Below are positions 59,301 through 64,000 of a stretch of DNA of 64,000 nt, in pieces. Each line of letters opens with the position of its first letter. Position 1 is the first letter of the stretch. The stretch comes from Pogonophryne albipinna (lineage: Eukaryota > Chordata > Actinopteri > Perciformes > Artedidraconidae). The stretch spans positions 710,383-774,382 of the forward strand of contig JAPTMU010000048.1 of NCBI GenBank assembly GCA_028583405.1, in the 5' to 3' direction. Both the position numbers and the translations under genes were made by a program. The notes below the pieces were generated by a model. That model was not told the origin of the DNA and made no database searches. It saw nothing but the letters and a program-made list of their open reading frames with translations.

Positions 59301-62300
59301 AAACAGCTGCTGCCCGGCTCACTGTGTGTTGACTGTTCCAGAACAAACTGTATGTTTACTGTTACAGAACAAACCACACGTGGCAGGGTTTCTCAGAGCT
59401 GTGACCTCATTTCACTTTGTGTTGACTTTCATCACATGCGGGCCTTAAAGAGAGGGAATTTATTATGTCCATCTGATCAATAAAGGGGGCAGGAAGTTAG
59501 CATTTAAGTTTCTTCCTTTTTTGTGTCGCAAATAATTGTGCGTTAAGATTCAAAGGTTTTAGTGTCATATGCACAAAGCTACAGTGTAGAAATGGCAATG
59601 AAATTCTAGTGCGCTGATCAGGGGGTTCAGGGGTCACTGGTTCAATCCCCGCTGCCGTCAGCATGCCGCTGTGTCCTTGGGCAAGGCACATCACTGCTCC
59701 TGTGGGGAATTCAAGTCACTCTAACTCTAAAAATCGTCTAACAAGTAATATGTAACAATAATAATGTAATGTCATGTTCTACAGGTGGCGCCCTACACCA
59801 CCTGCCTGATTAACGGTGTTTACTGGGAATCCCACACCCCCCGCCTCCTCAGAAGAATCGATGCCCAGAAGTTGATCAAACCTCTGAAGAAGTCGCCTCC
59901 GGCCACAGAGGGAGCTCCACACCTGCCGCACAAGTACGTTTAGCCGACATTGCTCATTTCCAGCTGTTGTCCCCGGCCAGATGATAATAGACACCTTTTT
60001 AAAACCACAATACATCAACAGCATTAGTTATAAAGAAAGGATGAAGTAGATAGAGGCGAAAGGATAAAAGAGAACAATAAAATGCAAACAAAACACGTTA
60101 CTACATACATGTCACATATAGCACAACAGAAACGAGGGGTCCATGAGCACAACATGAAACACACACGCCATATCCAACACAGACGAGTGTGTGCAGGTAG
60201 TCCGTGAACCCTGAGCTGTAAAGGTGGTAAGAGCATCCTTTTATTCTGAAAATCACCTCCTGTGTTTGAAAAGATTCACCTGGAGATGCCCTTCATATCT
60301 TTCACTGAAGCTTCGCCTTAGTATGCTCCACTAACCTCTGCTCACTTCTTGTTTGTCATTTAGTCCGTTTGCCTTCATTGAGTCAGAGATAAGAGGTTTG
60401 GCCGTCGTCTCATTTTAATCTGTCATGTGCAAACACAAGCGTGATAACAGGAGCTACTGTGGACAGATACACCATCAGATACACCATCATAAACCCCTGG
60501 AAAATTCATAACAATTGGCTAACGATTAACCCATCCTAATTAATAAGTTATTTCCTCTCCTGCTGATGTTCAGGTGTATATCAGTATGTAGTGTCTCTAC
60601 TTTAAAGAGTCCTCTCCTGCTGATGTTCAGGTGTATATCAGTATGTAGTGTCTCTACTTTAAAGAGTCCTCTCCTGCTGATGTTCAGGTGTATATCAGTA
60701 TGTAGTGTCTCTACTTTAAAGAGTCCTCTCCTGCTGATGTTCAGGTGTATATCAGTATGTAGTGTCTCTACTTTAAAGAGTCCTCTCCTGCTCATGTTCA
60801 GGTGTATATCAGTATGTAGTGTCTCTACTTTAAAGAGTCCTCTCCTGCTGATGTTCAGGTGTATATCAGTATGTAGTGTCTCTACTTTAAAGAGTCCTCT
60901 CCTGCTCATGTTCAGGTGTATATCAGTATGTAGTGTCTCTACTTTAAAGAGTCCTCTCCTGCTGATGTTCAGGTGTATATCAGTATGTAGTGTCTCTACT
61001 TTAAAGAGTCCTCTCCTGCTGATGTTCAGGTGTATATCAGTATGTAGTGTCTCTACTTTAAAGAGTCCTCTCCTGCTGATGTTCAGGTGTATATCAGTAT
61101 GTAGTGTCTCTACTTTAAAGAGTCCTCTCCTGCTGATGTTCAGGTGTATATCAGTATGTAGTGTCTCTACTTTAAAGAGTCCTCTCTTAAAGGCATTATT
61201 GTGCACTTGCTGTTTGCAGACATTTTACATATGTTTTCCTTTCAGGGACTCTATCTATTCACCAGTAGCAGATACATGTCCTTAATCTCTCTCTAAATGT
61301 GGTTTACTGACAGCTGAATGTGTCCTTCAGTGAAAGCACGCCGTGTATAGCTGCTGTATCTCCACAGAGGTCAGAGGTCACCTCCCTATCTGGGCTCCTG
61401 TGTACACGGGGACAGTTCAGCGTGTCGCTCTGACCTCCTGAAAACATCTCCTCTCTCTCTTTCTGCAGACTTCTGGCCATCTGCGATATCTCCGCTGACA
61501 CCGGGGGATCCATAGGCTTCATGAACGAGTGCACCACCATCGATAAACCCTTCTGTATGTACGACGCCGACCAGCACGTGGACCACGACAGGTAATCTGA
61601 TCCCACCTGTAACACCTCTCACTGAGCTGATCTGATTTGCTGTCAGTCTAAATAAAAGGACATTTTTTTATTAAAAAGGTGAAAGTGAGAAAAAAGGAAG
61701 TTATAGTAAAATAACTGAAAATGAATATATATATTTTTTAAAAGGTAATCTGATCCCACCCCTCACTCTCACTCATAAATAAAAGAATAAATTAAAATAA
61801 TAATATTGTTTGTTTAAACATACTGTATAAGTGAAATTAAGAAAAACGATAAAATGGATTACAGAGGTATAATTATATTCATATTAACATAGGAGGTAAT
61901 AATATAGTATAAATAAATATATAGAAAATAAAAATATATATTTAAAAAAAAAAGATCAAATAAGTTTAAATCCGGATAGCTTGTCAGGTAAAATATCCGA
62001 TAAAGAAAATAGAATTTTAAATATTTATATAAACACATAAAATAAATCGTATTTATATTAAGATCAAATAAAAATAGATGTTGATGTATAAAAGAAATGA
62101 AAAAGTGGATTTTGCATAATAGGTGACCTTTAATGCTGGCAGTTTTAAAGGGTATTGTGATTCGACGGCACAGTTTTAAAGATTCTTGGTGCTTCTTGTC
62201 CCGCAGTGTGGAGGGTAACGGGATCCTGATGTGCTCCATCGATAACCTCCCCGCTCAGCTTCCCATCGGAGCCACGGATTATTTCGGAGACCGGCTCTTC

Positions 62301-62318
62301 CCGTACCTCTGGGAGATG
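35124..62318 (+). CDS. AASS, ten 5' coding exons (gene-level entry)
   Basis: Bifunctional alpha-aminoadipic semialdehyde synthase, which in mitochondria condenses lysine with 2-oxoglutarate to saccharopine (LKR half) and then oxidises saccharopine (SDH half). Ten exons join in frame, all GT-AG: 35124-35342, 36240-36416, 47505-47589, 48840-48907, 50027-50173, 50876-50954, 51680-51807, 59785-59933, 61469-61591, 62207-62318. They give 429 codons against ~926 in human AASS and cover the LKR half ([79 protein letters not shown]). No stop or frameshift is seen. The SDH half lies past 64000. Introns are unusually repeat-laden. Identity is very secure by conserved sequence from memory. Confidence 0.95.
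35404..35622 (+). repeat. 57-bp minisatellite, AASS intron 1
   Basis: Nearly four units containing TTTAAAGAGTCCTCTCC and GATGTTCAGGTGTATATC. The same unit recurs at 45529-45869 and 60553-61190. It begins about 60 bp after the donor of coding exon 1. Confidence 0.95.
35623..36239. other. rest of AASS intron 1
   Basis: AT-rich; ends in a good pyrimidine tract and acceptor (TTTCTTTATTTCCAG). Confidence 0.6.
36240..36416 (+). CDS. AASS coding exon 2
   Basis: 59 codons, phase 0 at both ends: [17 protein letters not shown]... ending GLLEDLLSK. Contains the strongly conserved RPPEEK and [13 protein letters not shown] motifs of the LKR domain. The donor is AGCAAG|GTGAGG, and the bases right after it are already part of the large tandem array. 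Confidence 0.95.
36417..44944 (+). repeat. ~8.5-kb array of 22-24-bp units, AASS intron 2
   Basis: About 370 head-to-tail units of the form GGGTCTCCAAACATCCAG plus four or five A. Recurrent variants are GGGCCTTCAAACATCC, GGGCCTCAAAACATCC, AAACATATAGAAAA, AAACGGCTAGAATAAA (24 bp), AAATATCTAGAAAAA, CATCCACAAAAA and AAACGTCCAG. Variants recur in blocks, giving higher-order repeats, including a ~665-bp tandem duplication at the right end. Mixed 22/23-bp spacing and few T-rich words leave long stop-free frames, mainly on the minus strand; these are by-products. The array starts at the splice donor itself. Confidence 0.98.
43735..44890 (+). repeat. ~665-bp higher-order duplication at the array end
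   Basis: Rare variants mark two consecutive copies: TCTCCAACCAAACATCC at about 43923 and 44588, CATATATAGAAGGG at about 43979 and 44644, and TCTCCAACATCCAG at about 44193 and 44814. The first two give an offset of 665 bp; the last gives about 621, so copy 2 lacks roughly two units between them. Confidence 0.85.
44945..45528. other. AASS intron 2, unique-looking part
   Basis: AT-rich. A block near 45430-45520 (AAAATCATGTTTTGCGTAAC) recurs at about 45953-46000 on the other side of the 57-bp array. Confidence 0.5.
45529..45869 (+). repeat. 57-bp minisatellite, AASS intron 2
   Basis: About six units of the same 57-bp repeat as at 35404 and 60553. Flanked on both sides by diverged copies of a ~90-bp segment containing TTTTGCGTAACTCCA and ATTACGGAAA. 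Confidence 0.95.
45870..47504. other. rest of AASS intron 2
   Basis: No supported gene. A GC-richer block at 46580-46830 looks like a dispersed repeat of unknown type. Ends in the acceptor TTGTCTTCTCAG. Confidence 0.45.
47505..47589 (+). CDS. AASS coding exon 3
   Basis: Reads [29 protein letters not shown] with the last glycine codon split (phase 1). Acceptor TTCTCAG, donor [20 protein letters not shown] is an LKR-domain signature shared with human AASS. Confidence 0.95.
47590..48839. other. AASS intron 3
   Basis: Contains a tRNA-derived SINE (48040-48240) followed by a second repeat fragment (about 48285-48420, ATTCAAAGGCTTTATTGTCA). The fragment resembles sequence at about 59547-59610. 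Otherwise AT-rich. Confidence 0.6.
48040..48240 (+). mobile_element. tRNA-derived SINE
   Basis: An A-box-like TGTGGCGCAGTGGG (48058) and a B-box-like GGTTCAAACCC (48105) are spaced as in a tRNA-related head. They are followed by a ~90-bp body and the tail-type TCGCTTTGGATAAAAGCGAC. It is not a functional tRNA gene: no cloverleaf is closed. A second copy lies at 59605-59760, in the same orientation in AASS intron 7. Confidence 0.8.
48840..48907 (+). CDS. AASS coding exon 4
   Basis: 68 nt completing the split glycine, then [20 protein letters not shown] and FL. Acceptor TCCTTGTAG, donor TTCCTG|GTAAGA. Phase 0 at the end. Matches the human segment after VAG. Confidence 0.95.
48935..49990 (+). 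mobile_element. TTAA-flanked MITE filling AASS intron 4
   Basis: TTAA lies at 48931-48934 and 49991-49994. The ends AGGTCACCTATTGTGC and TATAATAGGGGACCTT are imperfect inverted repeats. The same terminus appears alone at 62109-62133. The element holds a 37-bp tandem array, a 16-base C run (49717-49732) and a unique arm with CAGATTTTGGCCACTTTATG. No coding capacity. Confidence 0.75.
48959..49555 (+). repeat. 37-bp tandem array inside the MITE
   Basis: About 16 units of CTACATCAACATGTGTCCCC plus CTCTTCTTCATGTCTCTT-like sequence. Unit differences are single bases (CTCCATG, TTCATG, TTCACG). Since 37 is not a multiple of three and units have no stop codon, all three plus frames stay open across it; none is a gene. 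Confidence 0.95.
50027..50173 (+). CDS. AASS coding exon 5
   Basis: 49 codons, phase 0 at both ends, [20 protein letters not shown] through TGTGNVSR. Acceptor CTTCCACAG, donor CTAGG|GTACAG (a weaker donor). Carries the conserved GMAHNYR and MPKSIGP segments. Confidence 0.95.
50174..50875. other. AASS intron 5
   Basis: 702 bp, AT-rich; nothing recognised. Confidence 0.6.
50876..50954 (+). CDS. AASS coding exon 6
   Basis: 79 nt: [20 protein letters not shown] and on to SEVG, ending in phase 1. Acceptor TTTCTTTTAG, donor TGGAG|GTAAGA. Confidence 0.95.
51067..51349 (+). repeat. 40-bp minisatellite, AASS intron 6
   Basis: Seven units of TTTACTTCCTGTCTGTCTTC plus TTCTGCTGTTCCCTTTAGTG with few base differences. 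Each unit ends with a pyrimidine tract and TTTAG, so each contains an acceptor-like sequence. Confidence 0.95.
51680..51807 (+). CDS. AASS coding exon 7
   Basis: 128 nt completing a split Glu codon, then [20 protein letters not shown] through HFRTS. Acceptor TTTCCGGTCAG, donor CCAGC|GTAAGT. LSRHHHL is strongly conserved in AASS. A transposon begins only 18 bp after the donor. Confidence 0.95.
51912..52780 (+). mobile_element. hAT-like fragment with AGGGGTGTAACGG terminus
   Basis: The left end TTAGGGGTGTAACGGTTCAC and the CGGTTCGGTTCGTACCTCGG motif that follows are typical of a common fish hAT-like family. The right side has GTGCCGAACCGTGAC, the inverted subterminal motif, but stops before the terminus, so the right end is truncated. 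Confidence 0.6.
53105..56186 (-). pseudogene. LINE ORF2 (endonuclease-reverse transcriptase), broken
   Basis: On the minus strand the pieces are 56186-55800, 55728-55453, 55484-54813, 54765-54376 and 54343-53105, in shifting frames. The endonuclease part includes [15 protein letters not shown]. The reverse-transcriptase part has [42 protein letters not shown] and the catalytic YADD box ([10 protein letters not shown]), and ends with the usual C-terminal [10 protein letters not shown] and IWNKLP segments. The last 412-codon piece is intact. Frameshifts near 55470, 54790 and 54360 and the insert at 55840-55880 disable the whole. Confidence 0.85.
55840..55880 (-). mobile_element. 41-bp retroelement tail inserted in the LINE
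   Basis: A 41-bp insert (on the minus strand ending GAAGATGGATGGATG) is flanked by a 12-bp direct repeat AGTGATAAAATC at 55828-55839 and 55881-55892. It resembles the GGAT-tailed 3' end common to fish RTE-type elements: a severely 5'-truncated insertion that interrupts the LINE endonuclease. Confidence 0.75.
56619..57800 (-). pseudogene. LINE ORF1 with esterase-like domain, frameshifted
   Basis: It begins at ATG 57800 on the minus strand with [20 protein letters not shown] (coiled-coil-like start), then a basic S/P-rich linker, then [15 protein letters not shown], the GDS block of an SGNH-type esterase. A small deletion after VVLH (about 57060) shifts the frame. The domain continues at 57011-56619 with [20 protein letters not shown] and SGVKL. 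Family knowledge: CR1/L2 ORF1 proteins carry such an esterase. Confidence 0.75.
59238..59273 (+). repeat. 36-base poly-C tract
   Basis: An uninterrupted run of 36 C in the given sequence. Length should be treated with caution, because homopolymers this long are prone to sequencing error. Confidence 0.8.
59605..59760 (+). mobile_element. tRNA-derived SINE, second copy (5' truncated)
   Basis: GGGTCACTGGTTCAATCCCC (B-box region) and GTCAGCATGCCGCTGTGTCC match the SINE at 48040-48240. The A-box part is not present; the sequence before it is a different repeat fragment. Confidence 0.65.
59785..59933 (+). CDS. AASS coding exon 8
   Basis: 149 nt: [20 protein letters not shown] through HLPH plus two bases of a split Lys codon. 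Acceptor TTCTACAG, donor [21 protein letters not shown] and YW are conserved in AASS. Confidence 0.95.
59934..60552. other. AASS intron 8, left part
   Basis: No repeat or gene recognised before the 57-bp array. Confidence 0.5.
60553..61190 (+). repeat. 57-bp minisatellite, AASS intron 8
   Basis: About eleven nearly identical units, the longest of the three arrays of this unit in AASS. Two units carry GCTCATG in place of GCTGATG. Because 57 is a multiple of three, one frame stays open on each strand ([19 protein letters not shown] and its antisense); neither is a gene. Confidence 0.97.
61469..61591 (+). CDS. AASS coding exon 9
   Basis: 123 nt: [20 protein letters not shown] through DADQHVDHD, ending in a split Ser codon. 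Acceptor CTTTCTGCAG, donor [21 protein letters not shown] and FCMYDADQH are conserved. Confidence 0.95.
61592..62206. other. AASS intron 9
   Basis: AT-rich. It holds a direct repeat of the donor region (AGGTAATCTGATCCCACC at 61590 and about 61744) and a solo terminus of the TTAA-type MITE (GCATAATAGGTGACCTTTAA at about 62114-62133). Confidence 0.6.
62207..62318 (+). CDS. AASS coding exon 10 (last in window)
   Basis: 112 nt completing a split Ser codon, then [20 protein letters not shown] through YLWEM. Acceptor TTGTCCCGCAG, donor GAGATG|GTAAGG, phase 0. Still in the LKR half. The next exon is outside the window. Confidence 0.95.
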
Positions 62319-62603
62319 GTAAGGTGTTCTGGGGTTGCAGTCGAATTGTCCAAAAATCAGCTCCTATCGTCTTTTCCTATCCACTAGTCCTTGACCTCTG
62401 TGTGAAACGTCACGGGGTTAAGGGATAGTGGATAGGAGAATTCAAATTGAAATAAAAAAGGAAAGTGAAACTTCTGCTCGTCACCCTCTCCCTCCGGTCC
62501 ACATTAATACAAATGATCCCAATACGTATGAACTATGAAAAGATCTTAAAATAAATACAAATGTATTTATTATAAACGTTAGTCCTTAACATCTATCACT
62601 GTG

Positions 62604-63853
62604 CAGGGGTAGACATTAAGGGTAACAAGCCACTGGCCCTCCGGGCCGGTGGAATTGTATTACCACTGGCCCCACCATTGTAACCTCTGACCCCACCATT
62701 GTAACCACTGGCCCGGAGCATTCGTCCAAAAAAAAACGACTAATAATGAAGAAAATTAACACATTTGTTGCAATAGTAATTTATGCACTAACTACATTAC
62801 TACTTGTACTACAACATTTGAATCATCAGTTCTTCCTCATTTTCCTCAATTGTTCATATTTGGTTTATTAAAATAATGATATTGTGGTCATTGTTAAAAA
62901 ATGTCTGCTATTATTATGAGTATTATTATTTGTATTGCGCTTTCTGCCTTCCTGTCATTAGGAGTTAGAAATGTAATGGCTATGTAATAGATTAGATTAG
63001 AACCTTCATTCTCCTAAACTGCTGGGACATTTCTCTATAGCCAATACCTTTATATTGTCTACTCTTCACTTACTTGTCAGCAGAGGTCGGCATTGATGCA
63101 CAGAGCCGACAGAAGACCTTGTTTATATTGGCATCATATTGCGAGGTGCAGTGACACGTCCTAAAACCAGGAAGTAAGCTGCTGGTTCCCTCGACAGAAA
63201 TCAATGGGATTTCTCCACAGGGTTTTGGAAAATAGCTGGAAATAAGGTCTGTGGAAAACAAACCTGTTTGATAAATGCACGTTTTGTTCAGCCGGATAAT
63301 CTCCACATGTCTATCCTACTTTTATAATTTTCGAATCATAAATCTAATCGATAGATTATAAAGGGTTTTAGGACGCGTCACTGCACCAAGAAGCCAACTC
63401 CATCGATCAAGCTGAAACCTTCTCTCCCTCTTCTTCTCATGCTCCCTGTCACTCTCCTTTAACTCCTCCGGTGACTTTCTTTTATTTGAAGATTGTTTTT
63501 TGCCCGGCGCTTGGCCGGTTACCGCTGGTATTAAAAACATTTTGGCGAATGGTTAGGTGGCCGATAGTCTGTAGTGAAGGGAGCCTGCTCGCACTGCGCT
63601 CCGCAGCAAACAGCTGTTTGCTTTTCACCCAACAACGACAAGCAACTCACGAAAACGCTATGTTGTAGCGTTAATAAACGAAACAATTTAACTAAATTGC
63701 TAGTCAAAATACCAATACCACAGGAAACATTTTTTTTTAAACAATATTTTTTTAGTGGCCCGAGCGGGCAAGTGGAAAGTATGTTATGCTGGCCCGGGGT
63801 GTCTAAATAGTGGTTCCGGGCCAGCGGGCCATTTATAATGTCGAGCCCAGCTG
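62604..63853 (+). mobile_element. dispersed element X, copy 2 (fuller)
   Basis: It starts CAGGGGTAGACATTAAGGG and ends near AATGTCGAGCCCAGCTG, a diverged inverted match. It shows the uninterrupted state of the site at 63308 where copy 1 (16398-18515) carries a hAT insertion. A GGCCCGAGCGGGCAAGTGG block near 63757 mirrors the CTGGCCCTCCGGGCC block at the left. No matching target duplication was found. It lies in the AASS intron after exon 10. Confidence 0.65.
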
Positions 63854-64000
63854 TGTATATCACCATTCAAACATCTTTTAAAAGTTGAACAAACCCCACA
63901 CAGCTCAGTAAAGACTGTGAAATGTTGACTTTATTTGATCATTTCAGTAAAAACTAACGTTCATATTTCTCTTTTTTGATTATAATACTGATGAACGTTC

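Larger units (their letters stand above)
58661..59784. other. rest of AASS intron 7
   Basis: Contains a 36-base poly-C run (59238-59273), a SINE copy (59605-59760) and GC-mixed repeat-like sequence at 58670-58870. No gene. Ends in acceptor GTTCTACAG. Confidence 0.5.

Noticed and set aside
60526..61285. Frames of 226 and 239 codons on opposite strands
   Set aside because: Both are translations of the 57-bp minisatellite in AASS intron 8.

Overview
The window looks like a gene-poor, transposon-saturated stretch of a teleost genome, probably a percomorph (the species is inferred only from repeat types). The evidence is spliced vertebrate genes with GT-AG introns, tRNA-derived SINEs ending in the fish-type 'CTTTGGATAAAAGCG' tail, a CR1/L2-like LINE, many hAT-like elements with 8-bp target duplications, TTAA-flanked MITEs and minisatellites. 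No CRISPR, operon or prokaryotic signal is present.

Layout. 1-1.5 kb: a possible minus-strand promoter and two short exons, low confidence. 1.8-5.1 kb: two short hAT-type MITEs with perfect target duplications, and a TTAA-flanked element containing another repeat. 8.0-10.9 kb: one large intact coding exon for a 977-residue protein. It has a HIPK-like kinase domain, a basic and S/P-rich linker with 31-residue tandem repeats, and a C-terminal SGNH-hydrolase-like domain. Catalytic positions look altered in both enzyme domains. A broken tandem copy of the SGNH part follows it. 12.3-31.4 kb: hAT-family elements, including one nest four levels deep (14164-21119) and an inverted relative at 27177-28994 with a perfect target duplication. 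A THAP-domain gene fragment lies at 21.3-22.2 kb.

31.4-64 kb: the 5' half of AASS on the plus strand (bifunctional lysine-ketoglutarate reductase/saccharopine dehydrogenase, first steps of mitochondrial lysine breakdown). Ten coding exons (35124-62318, 1287 nt, 429 codons) join in frame with consensus splice sites. They cover the lysine-ketoglutarate reductase half; the saccharopine dehydrogenase half must lie beyond the window. A likely non-coding first exon ends at 31580.

The AASS introns hold the most striking structure. Intron 2 is about 11.1 kb and contains an ~8.5-kb array of 22-24-bp units that begins at the splice donor. A separate 57-bp minisatellite occurs in introns 1, 2 and 8. 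Intron 4 is almost entirely one TTAA-flanked MITE with an internal 37-bp array. Intron 7 holds a decayed ~5.2-kb LINE inserted into the minisatellite of another element.

The two main genes have no evident functional link. The kinase/SGNH gene belongs to a lineage-expanded class; AASS is a conserved housekeeping gene.
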